Shown: piece by piece, positions 15,843-24,739 of the stretch | Layout: each line of letters opens with the position of its first letter | Numbering within the stretch: the first letter of the stretch is position 1 | NCBI GenBank assembly: GCA_050952085.1 | Contig: JBMNKH010000002.1 | Span: 62,001-126,000 of the forward strand | Origin: DTU015 sp012837895 | Lineage (GTDB): Bacteria; Bacillota; Sulfobacillia; Fermentithermobacillales; Fermentithermobacillaceae | Direction: 5' to 3' | DNA: 64,000 nucleotides | The notes under the pieces: model-generated | Told to the model about the DNA's origin: nothing | Databases searched by the model: none | The model's input: only the letters and a program-made list of their open reading frames with translations | Position numbers and translations under genes: made by a program

Positions 15843-17000
15843 CTATAAGCCAGGGCCATACCCGTACCCGAACCCGGAGTTTTGTCCGGTTTCAGATTCT
15901 GCCTCCCTGGCATAGGCAAGGGTTCTTCCCACTATGGTTTGCCTGAGTTTCTCAATCCCTTCAAAGTCCATGTTTGGCGCATAGAATTCTTCAAGGGCGT
16001 CGTGGTATTGCTTCGCCTGGCCAATATAGTAGATGCTTGAACTAAACAGTCTTGAGAATTCATCTTGGGCCCGGACGATATATGGATAATGTTTTTCAAC
16101 TATGCCGTCATCCAGACAGCAATTCATGTCGACTACCCTGTCTTCCCTGCATGGAATGTAAGTATGCGGCTCGATTGATTTGGTCAGGGCAAGCCCTAAT
16201 TCAGGCACCACCACGTGTTCCACCTTATGAGGGTGCAGGGGGCAGAAGTACGTTTCCACAAAAAACCCCCGTTCAAGGGCTGCTTGGGCTACTTTGTGGA
16301 GCAACACTGATTTTCCTGTGCCTGGATGGCCGCATATCACATAGCGCTTCTTGCATCCCGCCACTATTGAGTTGAGGTAGTTTACCATGCCGTCAGGAGT
16401 TATGGCGCTTGCAAACAATTTGCGCTGAAACCCTGGCTTGGCTGCCACCTCTATGTGTGCGAAGTTCTCATGAATAATGTGCTCAGCTATCATATTGGCC
16501 CTTCCGAAATCCATGGCTTCCATGTAGATCGATTCCCAGTCCTCATATATGATCTGGGCAGCTTTCAAGAACCGGTAAGCACGCCTGAAAACAGATTCAG
16601 CTCCTTTTTGAGCCTGCAAGATCTCCTTTTTATGAGCGCGCACTGATTTTTCGTCCCAGAACTCACCCAGCCACACTATCTCATCAACTGCGCCCGGCAC
16701 CTTGGGATCGACAACATGTGGCCAGGTGCCGTCAAGTATCCCGATACCGATTTCAGGAAATACAACCCCGTCTATTGATCCGTTGTCAGATGAGCAGTGA
16801 TGCATTTCCACGTTATATCCTCTTTCGACCATGTCCTTTGCTATAGCTCTCATGAATGTGGATTTGCCCACTCCCGGGCCTCCTTTGATCACAAAAACCC
16901 TGTTGGCGTTCTTAGGGATGATGTAATCGTAATAGGAGAAGAATCCGTCAGGGGTGTTGTTTCCAGGAAACACCCGTTTAATACCGCCCTTGGTCTGCAA
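15843..17000 (-). CDS. PRK06851-type ATPase with two P-loops
   Basis: 385 aa. Two homologous halves each carry a P-loop: GGPGVGKST (~40) and GHPGTGKSV (~225). The halves share similar flanks, including HHCSSDNGSIDGVVFPE and YFCPLHPHKVEHVVVPE, which read as a tandem duplication. The family is conserved in spore-forming Firmicutes and has no established function that I know. TTG 17000 is preceded by GGGGAGG with 8-base spacing. It is transcribed divergently from the DUF1461 gene. Confidence 0.8.
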   Translation of the reverse strand: MQTKGGIKRVFPGNNTPDGFFSYYDYIIPKNANRVFVIKGGPGVGKSTFMRAIAKDMVERGYNVEMHHCSSDNGSIDGVVFPEIGIGILDGTWPHVVDPKVPGAVDEIVWLGEFWDEKSVRAHKKEILQAQKGAESVFRRAYRFLKAAQIIYEDWESIYMEAMDFGRANMIAEHIIHENFAHIEVAAKPGFQRKLFASAITPDGMVNYLNSIVAGCKKRYVICGHPGTGKSVLLHKVAQAALERGFFVETYFCPLHPHKVEHVVVPELGLALTKSIEPHTYIPCREDRVVDMNCCLDDGIVEKHYPYIVRAQDEFSRLFSSSIYYIGQAKQYHDALEEFYAPNMDFEGIEKLRQTIVGRTLAYAREAESETGQNSGFGYGYGPGL

Positions 17001-17191
17001 GACCCAGTCCTCCCCTCATAGCTGCCAAAAGCTCTTTGATGTTGTAAACTAAAGGGCGAAGCTTTCAGGATTTGAGGCTTAAGCTTCCTTGGCATACTAT
17101 GTAAAACTGCCCGGCCTGGTGCCCGGTTGCAGCCACGGTTCCTGCAAGAAGCAGTGACAGCAGGCCGACGGACTTTACGGAGTGGATCAGT

Positions 17192-17980
17192 TTGAAACAC
17201 AAAGGGCAAGTATCACGGATACCCGCGCTTACCGGTGCTATAGCTGTTATCATTCTTGTGTTGGGGCTGACGGGCCTGAACGTATTGCTTTCAATCCAGG
17301 CTGTAGCTTTGGACATGGAATTCTATGTGTCTCAATGGGCTGAACTTGACATACCAAGGTCTGCAGGGATGTCCTGGGATGACCTCAAACTGGTCGGCAG
17401 GACCCTTGTCAGTTATTTCCTGGGCACTCAGGATACTCCACAGGTTACAGTGACTGTAGACGGAACATCCAGGCCGGTCTTCAGGGATAACGAGATTGAG
17501 CATCTCCATGATGTGAGGGATCTGTTTCAACTGGGATTCAGCGCGAAGCGCGTTTGCCAGGTAATGGTCCTATTAGGAATATTGCTTGCAGGGTTGCTGC
17601 CGGGCGCGGATGGACATCATGACGAGCGCCGGAATTGGTCTTTCCCTGTCTTAAGGATTGGACAGATCGTGTCCAAGTCACTTAAGACAGCTGGTATCTT
17701 GTTGCTAGCGTGTACCCTGCTCCTGAGTCTGCCCGCAGCGCTTGATTTCACGCGCTGGTGGACTGGTTTTCACTTAATAACCTTTGATAACGATCTGTGG
17801 CGTCTGGATCCGGACACAGACTGGCTGATCAAGATGTTTCCCCAAGAGTTTTTCTTTGCCGCAGTGAAACGCATAGGTTTGTTTTGTGCCTCAATCACTG
17901 CAGCTTATATCGCCTTGGGCATTATCTCAGGTTTTTCTGTACGCTATTTCTCCTCCAACTACAGTAAGTACAACTTCTAG
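17192..17980 (+). CDS. DUF1461 (TIGR01906-type) integral membrane protein
   Basis: 262 aa. Hydrophobic segments near 12-37, ~125-138, ~165-185 and ~230-248. The conserved FHLITFDNDLWRLDPDTDWLIKMFPQEFF segment (written here only to name the family; key residues F, N, W, D, P and FF) identifies the DUF1461 family. In other bacteria a member (Lit) remodels lipoproteins, but that link is not proven for this one. TTG 17192 follows GGAGTGGATCAGT. It is the only + gene between 12 and 60 kb, and its last 54 bases overlap the convergent amidohydrolase gene. Confidence 0.85.
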   Translation: MKHKGQVSRIPALTGAIAVIILVLGLTGLNVLLSIQAVALDMEFYVSQWAELDIPRSAGMSWDDLKLVGRTLVSYFLGTQDTPQVTVTVDGTSRPVFRDNEIEHLHDVRDLFQLGFSAKRVCQVMVLLGILLAGLLPGADGHHDERRNWSFPVLRIGQIVSKSLKTAGILLLACTLLLSLPAALDFTRWWTGFHLITFDNDLWRLDPDTDWLIKMFPQEFFFAAVKRIGLFCASITAAYIALGIISGFSVRYFSSNYSKYNF

Positions 17981-19531
17981 ATCCTTAATATCGTCCGGGC
18001 TTACAGAGGCGATGTCCTCAGACAGGGCTACAAAATCGCACAACTTCCCTGGGACTAAGCTGCCTTTCCTGTGCTCTTCATGGGCACCGTAGGCGCCGCC
18101 CATTGTAAACAACCTTACTGCTTCATCCAGTGTGAGTTTTTCATTTGGGAAAAACCCCAAAGGAGGATTACCTTCCACATCTTTTCTGGTTACTGCACAG
18201 TAAATGCCCAGGAGCGGGTCCAGGGGTTCCACCGGACAATCGGAGCCGCCTGCAAGGGGTATACCGGCCCTGCGCATAGTGCGCCATGAGTAAGATGACC
18301 GCATTCTGGTAGGCCCGACCCTTTCCAATGCCCATCTCATATCTGTTGAGATGAACTTGGGCTGGATGTCAGCAACGACCTTTGCCCGTCTCATTTCACT
18401 CATGATATGCGGTGACAGTATTTGCACGTGAACCAGCCGGTGCCGGATGTGGTTAACAGGAAGCCTGGACTGAGCAGAGCTGATTGCCTCTAAACTCACC
18501 CTGGCGGCCCTGTCCCCTATAGCATGTACAGCTACTTGCATACCGTGGGTATGAGCAAGGTAAACCTGCTCCCTCAGTTCTTGTTCAGGAGTAACCAGGA
18601 TGCCGCGGTTGCCAGGGTCGTCAGAATATGGTTCCTCCAAGGCAGCAGTTCTCCCTCCAAGGGAACCGTCGGCAAAAAGCTTAATCGCACCTATCCTGAA
18701 GTAGTCGTCGCCATCACCTGTGCGGAGGGGAGTCTTGAACAAATCCTGCATGAACTCCACAGGGATGTCCCAATACACCCTCAGGGGAACCCCTTGTTCC
18801 TGGACCTTCCGGTACAGGTCCATGGTTCCTGGAAACCCTGCCTGGCCGTCGTTGGTATGAGCCGTGGTGATACCCTTGGAAAGCGCATGTTCCATCGCTT
18901 GCTTCAGCAGATGCTCCATGAGTTCACGGCTAGCAGGCGGTATATGGGATCGCACAAGTTCCAAAGCGCTTTCACGCAAGATGCCTGTCGGGTCGCCGTA
19001 AGCATCCCTGTCAATTGCACCTCCGGGGGGATCCTGGGCATCCCGGGTTATCCCTGCAATCTCAAGAGCCCTTGTAGACGCGACAGCAATATGTCCGCAA
19101 GCCCTGGTCAAGAATACTGGCCTGCCTCCGGACGCCTCGTCAAGGTCCTTGCGGGTAAGATATCGCTTTTCAGCAAAAACCTCCTGATCCCATCCACGGC
19201 CGAGGATCCATCGGCCTTCTGGCATTTCAGCTGCTCTTGCACGAATCCTGGCTTTGACTGCTTCTATGGAGTTTACATCAGCTAAAGGAATATCTTGCAG
19301 GGTCAGCCCGAAACTTAGGAGATGTATGTGGCTGTCAGTGAAGCCGGGCAACACAGTTTTTCCCTCAAGGTCGATCACGTCAGGCTTCATACCCCTGGGG
19401 AAGGCGTCAAGACATTCATCATAATCCCCAATACGGATAATCCTGCCGTCCAGGGCAGCCAGACTGTCACGGCGCCTCACGTCCCGGCCTGTCACCCAGA
19501 AATCGCCGTTAGTGAATACTCTGGCCTTCAC
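17927..19531 (-). CDS. YtcJ-type amidohydrolase
   Basis: 534 aa. Metal-dependent hydrolase of the amidohydrolase_3 family. Seen: metal ligands HIH in PGFTDSHIHLLSFG, WILGRGWDQ, a central KLFADGSLGGRTAAL lysine/Asp region, HAIGDRA, and the late Asp motif AGGSDCPVEPLDP. Substrates of these enzymes are usually unknown N-acyl or amide compounds. GTG 19531 follows GGGGGAATGTTGA. It lies 12 bases after the racemase gene and probably belongs to the divIVA-racemase transcription unit. Its 3' end overlaps the convergent DUF1461 gene. Confidence 0.9.
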   Translation of the reverse strand: MKARVFTNGDFWVTGRDVRRRDSLAALDGRIIRIGDYDECLDAFPRGMKPDVIDLEGKTVLPGFTDSHIHLLSFGLTLQDIPLADVNSIEAVKARIRARAAEMPEGRWILGRGWDQEVFAEKRYLTRKDLDEASGGRPVFLTRACGHIAVASTRALEIAGITRDAQDPPGGAIDRDAYGDPTGILRESALELVRSHIPPASRELMEHLLKQAMEHALSKGITTAHTNDGQAGFPGTMDLYRKVQEQGVPLRVYWDIPVEFMQDLFKTPLRTGDGDDYFRIGAIKLFADGSLGGRTAALEEPYSDDPGNRGILVTPEQELREQVYLAHTHGMQVAVHAIGDRAARVSLEAISSAQSRLPVNHIRHRLVHVQILSPHIMSEMRRAKVVADIQPKFISTDMRWALERVGPTRMRSSYSWRTMRRAGIPLAGGSDCPVEPLDPLLGIYCAVTRKDVEGNPPLGFFPNEKLTLDEAVRLFTMGGAYGAHEEHRKGSLVPGKLCDFVALSEDIASVSPDDIKDLEVVLTVVGGEIAYRKT

Positions 19532-19543
19532 TCAACATTCCCC

Positions 19544-20224
19544 CTAGTTTTCACATGCAAATCGTACACATGCTTTGGCCAGTATGTCAGTGGCGTCTAC
19601 GACTTCTACATCCAGATCGCCTTGCTTTAGAATCAGAGGAATCTCAGTACATCCTGCGATAACTGCCTGGGCACCGCGTTCGACGAGTAGTTTCCCTTGT
19701 TTTAGGATCAAGGCCCTTGCAGGTTCAAGCTTGCCTGCCTTAACCAGGTAAATAGATTCCATTACTTCATCCTGGTCATCCTCACTGGGTACGATTGAAC
19801 CTATGCCAGCTGCAGAAAGTGCCTTTTCGTAAAGTCCTGTTCTCAGGGTTCCGGTTGAAGCCAGGATTCCCACCTGGTTCACCTTGCCTCTGAGGTAACC
19901 GGCTACTTCATCCATCATATGTAGCACGGGTATCCCGATGGATTCCTGAACGTCTTTATAGAAGTAATGGGCAGTATTGCATGGAAGCACTAGGAATGAT
20001 GCTCCCGCCCTTTCTACGTTCCTGGCAGTCTCAACAAGAAGGGGCCTGGGGTCGGATCCTTGGCCAAGTATAAACGCAGTTCTGTCAGGGATCTTCGGAT
20101 TGGAATCAATTATGACCCGGAAGTGGTCTTGGTCCTTTTCCGCAGGTGTATTCCTGATGATCTTCAGGTACAGGTCGCATGTTGCCTCCGGGCCCATGCC
20201 ACCTGCTATTCCGATTACTTTCAT
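19544..20224 (-). CDS. Aspartate/glutamate racemase family protein
   Basis: About 226 aa. Cofactor-independent racemase fold with both catalytic cysteines: PCNTAHYF and GCTEIPLIL, and the N-terminal GGMGPEAT loop typical of YgeA/aspartate racemase-type members. It probably interconverts D- and L-amino acids, aspartate being the best guess. The frame extends to 20263, but ATG 20224 begins at MKVIGIAGGMG and follows GGAGACAGTGAC, avoiding overlap with divIVA. Glutamate racemase MurI is less likely because the N-terminus differs. Confidence 0.85.
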   Translation of the reverse strand: MKVIGIAGGMGPEATCDLYLKIIRNTPAEKDQDHFRVIIDSNPKIPDRTAFILGQGSDPRPLLVETARNVERAGASFLVLPCNTAHYFYKDVQESIGIPVLHMMDEVAGYLRGKVNQVGILASTGTLRTGLYEKALSAAGIGSIVPSEDDQDEVMESIYLVKAGKLEPARALILKQGKLLVERGAQAVIAGCTEIPLILKQGDLDVEVVDATDILAKACVRFACEN

Positions 20225-20225
20225 G

Positions 20226-20762
20226 TCACTGTCTCCAATCGTTTCTATTATTTTCCCCATCAAAGACCCGGGTTATATTGTCAACATTCTTGTCGAGCAT
20301 CTCCAAAGTGGACTGAAGCAGGGTGCGCATTTCAGCCTTGAATCTCATGGCCTTTTGGCGTTGTGCCTCTATTTCCTCATAGGCCTTCTTGCGGACTTCT
20401 TCTGCCTGCTGTCTTATTATATCAGCCTGGCGGCGGGCCTCTTCTATTATTGCATCTGCTTCCCTGGCGGCAGATTCTTTGATTTGGTCGGCTGCTTTCT
20501 GAGCAAGCACAATGGCATTCTTGAGGGTTTCTTCCAGGCCCTTGTAATGGTTGATCCTGGACTCCAGGCCTGCTATGTTTGCGTGAAGTTCTTCATTTTC
20601 CCGTATGAACCATTCAAGTTCTGCCACTATCAGGTCAAGAAATTCATCCACTTCGTCTTCGTTGTAGCCACGGAAAGACCTTGTAAACTCCTTGTTATGG
20701 ATATCCAGAGGAGTCAATCTGGGAATTCTCGTTGATGTTACCTTGGTCTCCTCTTCGCCCAT
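20226..20762 (-). CDS. divIVA: DivIVA-domain protein
   Basis: 178 aa. The N-terminal DivIVA domain has LTPLDIHNKEFTRSFRGYNEDEVDEFLD, the membrane-binding signature, followed by a long coiled coil (~60-160; AAREADAIIEEARRQADII). DivIVA marks curved membrane at poles and septa and anchors the chromosome origin during sporulation. ATG 20762 follows GGAGGGCTATCT. The usual sepF and ylmG genes between yggS and divIVA are absent; only 33 bases separate it from yggS. Confidence 0.95.
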   Translation of the reverse strand: MGEEETKVTSTRIPRLTPLDIHNKEFTRSFRGYNEDEVDEFLDLIVAELEWFIRENEELHANIAGLESRINHYKGLEETLKNAIVLAQKAADQIKESAAREADAIIEEARRQADIIRQQAEEVRKKAYEEIEAQRQKAMRFKAEMRTLLQSTLEMLDKNVDNITRVFDGENNRNDWRQ

Positions 20763-20795
20763 AGATAGCCCTCCAATTTGTGTTTGTTCTCAGTC

Positions 20796-21524
20796 TTAGG
20801 AGTTCCACGAAGCAGCTTTTAGATCCTGCCGGTGGTGTAACCTGGTGCCGAATAATGCCGTTCCCAGCCTGATCACTGTAGCGCCTTCCTCGATAGCTAG
20901 CTGGTAATCAGAAGACATGCCCATTGACAGCTCTTTTAGGTTGTGCGCTGGGATTCCCATACTTAACATATCGTCACGGAGGAGCCTCAAGTTACGGAAA
21001 TGGAGCCTGGAATCACCAGGGAATTCAGACACAGGGGCAATGGTCATTAGCCCGACCAGCTTCAGTCCTTCCAGGTCAAGGATGTGCCTGGCCAGGTTAT
21101 ATGCTTCGCTTGGCTTACACCCATGCTTGGTTTCTTCCCCGGAAATATTCGCCTGCAGGTAGACTGGAAGCTCGCGCTTCCTGTACTTCAGGGAGAATTT
21201 CGACAATACTGTCGCAAGCTTCAGCCTGTCAACTGAATGGACCTCGTCAAAAACCCTCGCGGCCAAGGAAGCTTTGTTAGATTGAAGATGCCCGATCATG
21301 CAAAGGGTTGAACCCTCAAATGCCCCTCCCAGGACCTTGTCACGGGCCTCTTGGACACGGTTTTCGCCGAAGTAGGAGATCCCAAGTGTCTTGGCTTCAT
21401 TAATTGCTTGTGCGTCAAAACTTTTTGACACTGCCAGAATCCTGACTGAGGCAGGATCCCGCCCTGCTTTTTCGCACGCTTCCTTGATGTTATGTTTGAT
21501 TGTCTCGAACTTGTCTTTAATCAC
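20796..21524 (-). CDS. YggS/YlmE-type PLP homeostasis protein
   Basis: 242 aa. A PLP-binding barrel protein related to alanine racemase. The cofactor lysine is in ILAVSKSF, and the family segments FGENRVQEA, IGHLQSNK, HGCKP, GLMTIAP and LSMGMSSDYQLAIEEGATVIRLGTALFG (two separate blocks) are intact. The family balances cellular PLP. GTG 21524 follows AAGGAGAGTCAG and overlaps the upstream HlyD-like gene by 4 bases. Confidence 0.93.
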   Translation of the reverse strand: MIKDKFETIKHNIKEACEKAGRDPASVRILAVSKSFDAQAINEAKTLGISYFGENRVQEARDKVLGGAFEGSTLCMIGHLQSNKASLAARVFDEVHSVDRLKLATVLSKFSLKYRKRELPVYLQANISGEETKHGCKPSEAYNLARHILDLEGLKLVGLMTIAPVSEFPGDSRLHFRNLRLLRDDMLSMGIPAHNLKELSMGMSSDYQLAIEEGATVIRLGTALFGTRLHHRQDLKAASWNS

Positions 21525-22786
21525 CTGACTCTCCTTCCTTCGAAAAACCTCATTCCGTTAAGCACTATCTCACTGGTTTCACTGATCCCTTGTACTGCCG
21601 CCTGATCGCCTCTTATCATCCTTACCTCAACCGGATGGAACACAGCGTAAGTTTTTTGAACCAAGAGGACACCTATCTGTCCGTTCTTGTCTATGAGACT
21701 CTTGACAGGCACGATGACGCCTTGCTCTCTACGGGTGATCAGCGAAGCATGAGAAGCCCTGACATACCTGTCTGGTGCCAGGTAATCTATCTCTCCTGAA
21801 ATCACCGAGTATCCCGGCGGCTTTCCGTCTATGATGCTGGAAATGGTGCAGTACACAGGTGCGTTACTGCCTATTTCAAGCAATACTTTGCTTCCGGATC
21901 GGATGTCAGGCCTTTGCTCGGTTTTTACTGTAAGACAGAACTTCACATTTTCGCCTGACACTATGCGTCCTATAAGATCCCCGTAGGCTATCTCCTGGCC
22001 GTCTTCAACCCGGTATTCTGTGGCGTCCTTGATTTCACGAGCGAGCACTGAGAGTTCGGAGGCATCCATGGCAGCAAGGTTAGCTTCAGTCAATCGGGAA
22101 TCAAGGGCTGTGATATCAGCGCAGAAGATGCCTGACACAGGAGCCAGGATCTTCACAGAGGATGATGACGCTATTTGCTGCATCATTTCAACCTGGCTTA
22201 CCAATTTGGAACGTTCGTCCTCAAGGACCATGAGCTTGGCCCTGTGTTGAGAAAGCTCGTCCACCTCATGGTCAAAACCGTGGTATTTTTCAAGGTAATT
22301 GGATGTATCTCCCGAGGCAAAAGCCGTTTGCAAGTTATAGAAGGCGGCAACCGCCCTTTGGTAGCACTCCTGGATTATCCCGGACAGATCTTGGAAAACA
22401 TCAGCAGTTTGCGCTTCATACATCCGCAGCTGAGCTTGAGCGGAAGCCAGGTTTTCAGACACTGACGCTAGAGCATCTTTGTCACCAATTTCGGCAATAG
22501 GGTCGCCAACCCGCACTGAATCGCCGTGTTTCACTGTGAACCGTATAGATCCTGGGGCAGGCGCTGTAAGCACGGTTTGTCCGCTGCAAAAAACCGCGTC
22601 TCCTGAGACTCGTTCATCAAGCACCCCTGAGGTCCCCCTGCCTATGGGTACTATTGCGCGCAGGAAAGCGGACCTGATATAGGGCCAAAGCAAAGTCAGG
22701 CCAAGCAACATGAAGACCAGTGCAATGGCTGCGTTTCTCATATGGTTACTGAGTTTTTTTCTTCTGGATCGCTTTCTCTTTGCCAT
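21521..22786 (-). CDS. HlyD-family membrane-fusion-like protein
   Basis: 421 aa. A basic N-terminus (KRKRSRRKKL), one membrane helix (~20-42), a biotinyl-lipoyl-like half (VLTAPAPGSIRFTVKHGDSVRVGDPIAEIGD), a helical hairpin region and a C-terminal barrel with the other half motif and GVIVPVKSL. Such proteins sit between ylmC and yggS in several spore-forming Clostridia. No export ATPase or permease is adjacent, so a classic secretion role is unlikely; a division or envelope role is inferred from position. The start ATG 22786 has no strong ribosome-binding site. Confidence 0.8.
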   Translation of the reverse strand: MAKRKRSRRKKLSNHMRNAAIALVFMLLGLTLLWPYIRSAFLRAIVPIGRGTSGVLDERVSGDAVFCSGQTVLTAPAPGSIRFTVKHGDSVRVGDPIAEIGDKDALASVSENLASAQAQLRMYEAQTADVFQDLSGIIQECYQRAVAAFYNLQTAFASGDTSNYLEKYHGFDHEVDELSQHRAKLMVLEDERSKLVSQVEMMQQIASSSSVKILAPVSGIFCADITALDSRLTEANLAAMDASELSVLAREIKDATEYRVEDGQEIAYGDLIGRIVSGENVKFCLTVKTEQRPDIRSGSKVLLEIGSNAPVYCTISSIIDGKPPGYSVISGEIDYLAPDRYVRASHASLITRREQGVIVPVKSLIDKNGQIGVLLVQKTYAVFHPVEVRMIRGDQAAVQGISETSEIVLNGMRFFEGRRVR

Positions 22787-22841
22787 ACTAAATATGAGAG
22801 TATTGCACCCGGTGTCTCAAGTCAAGGAGAGCATAAGCGTC

Positions 22842-23102
22842 CTACCTGTTTGAACGCCTGAGGTAACGGTCGGAGAGCTCTACAAGGATTACATCTTCAC
22901 CGATTTTTTTTATGCTATCCCAGGGAATAACGTAATCGTCCCCGTATCCAAAAAGTCCGAAGGCTTTTGATTGGCCAGGCACAATAACAGCTACTATCTT
23001 GCCTGTAGAGAGGTCCAGTTCCACGTCGACGATGTTGCCTAACCGCCGCCCGTCGCTTGTGTTGATAACTTCGCGCATTGAAAGATCAGACGCCCGGATC
23101 AT
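22842..23102 (-). CDS. YlmC/YmxH-family PRC-barrel sporulation protein
   Basis: About 86 aa. A PRC-barrel protein (MREVINTSDGRRLGNIVDVELDLSTGKI ... IPWDSIKKIGEDVILVE, quoted in blocks). In B. subtilis ylmC lies beside sigG and ymxH is a paralogue; their exact function is unclear. The frame opens at GTG 23111, but ATG 23102 lies 6 bases after AGGGGTG and is preferred. It follows spoIIR by 58 bases. Confidence 0.88.
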   Translation of the reverse strand: MIRASDLSMREVINTSDGRRLGNIVDVELDLSTGKIVAVIVPGQSKAFGLFGYGDDYVIPWDSIKKIGEDVILVELSDRYLRRSNR

Positions 23103-23160
23103 GGGAAACACCCCTAAATAGTATATTGCCCGGGAGTCTCTGAGTTGTATAAGAAGGCTA

Positions 23161-23892
23161 TCATTTGCGAGGTTCTAAGCTGGTCCGCGCACTCACCTTT
23201 GAAGAGAATATCGCTGAGAGAGCCCGTTTGCCTTTCTCCAGCAAGTCAATGATTAGGAATCTCAATTCAGGTTCTACTTCTTTGAGGGATTCTTCGTCTA
23301 CGAGTATATACCGGTCATTGCCAGTCAAGATGCCTGGCAAAGAGCTCAAGGCCTCATTAGAGCCGTCGCTTCTCCTTACGATATCGATGAAACACATGGG
23401 CGGGTACATGATGCACCACCAATTGTCTCCCTTCCCTGCTCCAAGTGTTACCTGCAGCGACTTGTAAAGGCCTGCGGGTAGGAGTACCGGCTCTCCGGAC
23501 GGCTCCTCATAATACCTGTCTGGGTAGAACTCAATCGCCAGTTTGGCCCTGGCATCGTACACCATCCCAGATTCAGCTAAACACTCACTCGCAGCACGCT
23601 CGATTTGGGGCAACAGCTCCTGCAAGATCTTTTCAGCGTGTTCTGCATTTTCTGCGTGAATCAGGTACCCCCCGAATGTGTCCACAATTGAATCCCTGAC
23701 CCTAAGTTTGACTTCCTGGTCTGCATCTGAATCTGAATTTCCTATTATATGCAATCTGATCAGGTTGGTCGGGGTATAAGCTTTGCGAGTTTCGTAAGCC
23801 CGTGCCATAGCCCAACCCAGACCAAGGATAACCCCTGCGATCACTGCCAGCACTATTGCGTCAACAAAACCCTTACTTACCCTTCTTGCCAC
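23161..23892 (-). CDS. spoIIR: Stage II sporulation protein R
   Basis: 243 aa. Secreted forespore protein that signals across the septum to SpoIIGA, which then processes pro-sigma-E. One N-terminal membrane/signal segment (~12-30), then the family core IRLHIIGNSDSDADQEVKLRVRDSI and WWCIMYPPMCFID. GTG 23892 follows GGGGGGACACAAT. It lies 17 bases after sigG and is therefore likely transcribed from the sigma-F promoter ahead of sigG, which fits its forespore role. Confidence 0.95.
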   Translation of the reverse strand: MARRVSKGFVDAIVLAVIAGVILGLGWAMARAYETRKAYTPTNLIRLHIIGNSDSDADQEVKLRVRDSIVDTFGGYLIHAENAEHAEKILQELLPQIERAASECLAESGMVYDARAKLAIEFYPDRYYEEPSGEPVLLPAGLYKSLQVTLGAGKGDNWWCIMYPPMCFIDIVRRSDGSNEALSSLPGILTGNDRYILVDEESLKEVEPELRFLIIDLLEKGKRALSAIFSSKVSARTSLEPRK

Positions 23893-23909
23893 ATTGTGTC
23901 CCCCCTTGT

Positions 23910-24683
23910 CTACAGCGACATATGCTGCTTCATCTGTATCAACGCAGCTTTTTCCAGCCTGGAAACTTGCGCTTGGGAGATTCCTATTTCCTGCGCAACT
24001 TCCATTTGAGTTTTTCCTTCAAAAAATCTCATTCTTATTATTGCCTGTTCGCGCTGGGATAATTTCTGTATGGACTCATTTATGGATATTTCCTGAACCC
24101 ACGCCGAATCTTCCCCCTTTTCGTCTTTCACCTGGTCCATAACGTATATGGGGTCGCCGCCATCGTGGTAGACGGGCTCAAACAAGCTAATCGGTTCTTG
24201 TATAGCATCGAGAGCGTAAACGATTTCATCCTCAGGAGTTTTCAGCTGCTCAGAGATTTCCCTGATTGAAGGCTCCCTGCCTAGCTTAGCCACAAGGGCA
24301 TCCCGGGTCTGAAGTGCCCTGTAAGCAGTATCACGAAGGGACCTGGACACGCGTATTGGATTGTTGTCCCTCAGATACCTCTTTATCTCGCCGATAATCA
24401 TAGGCACAGCGTAAGTGGAAAATTTTACATTCTGACTTAGGTCGAAATTGTCGATGGCCTTGATGAGGCCGATACACCCTACCTGGAACAGGTCGTCGAC
24501 ATATTCCCCGCGGTTGGAAAAGCGCTGAATCACACTTAGAACCAGCCTCAGATTGCCGTTGACCAGTTTTTCCCTTGCAGTCGGGTCACCGTTTTGCTTG
24601 GCAACAAAAAGCTCCCGCATTTGTGATGAGGAAAGGACAGGAAGTTTACTGGTGTTTACTCCGCAGATTTCAACTTTGTACAA
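23910..24683 (-). CDS. sigG: RNA polymerase sporulation sigma factor G
   Basis: 257 aa. Late forespore sigma factor. The N-terminus KVEICGVNTSKLPVLS is typical of sigma-G. Region 2 has NLRLVLSVIQRFSNRGEYVDDLFQVGCIGLIKAIDNFDL (blocks), region 3 NNPIRVSRSLRD, and region 4 QAIIRMRFFEGKTQMEVAQEIGISQAQVSRLE. TTG 24683 follows GGGGGG with 10-base spacing. A strong sigma-F-type promoter lies in the 111-base gap after sigE, matching the known control of sigG by sigma-F. Confidence 0.97.
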   Translation of the reverse strand: MYKVEICGVNTSKLPVLSSSQMRELFVAKQNGDPTAREKLVNGNLRLVLSVIQRFSNRGEYVDDLFQVGCIGLIKAIDNFDLSQNVKFSTYAVPMIIGEIKRYLRDNNPIRVSRSLRDTAYRALQTRDALVAKLGREPSIREISEQLKTPEDEIVYALDAIQEPISLFEPVYHDGGDPIYVMDQVKDEKGEDSAWVQEISINESIQKLSQREQAIIRMRFFEGKTQMEVAQEIGISQAQVSRLEKAALIQMKQHMSL

Positions 24684-24739
24684 AGATGCTTTTCCCCCCG
24701 GTTACCAAATTGCCAGTTTTTGTTGAAGTCACTCATAAA

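Noticed and set aside
18524..19285. 253-codon ORF on + inside the amidohydrolase gene
   Set aside because: It is fully antisense to a well-supported gene and resembles no family; a by-product of codon bias.
19977..20735. 252-codon ORF on + opposite the racemase and divIVA genes
   Set aside because: Antisense to two clear genes; the hydrophobic stretch is the complement of the DivIVA coiled coil.
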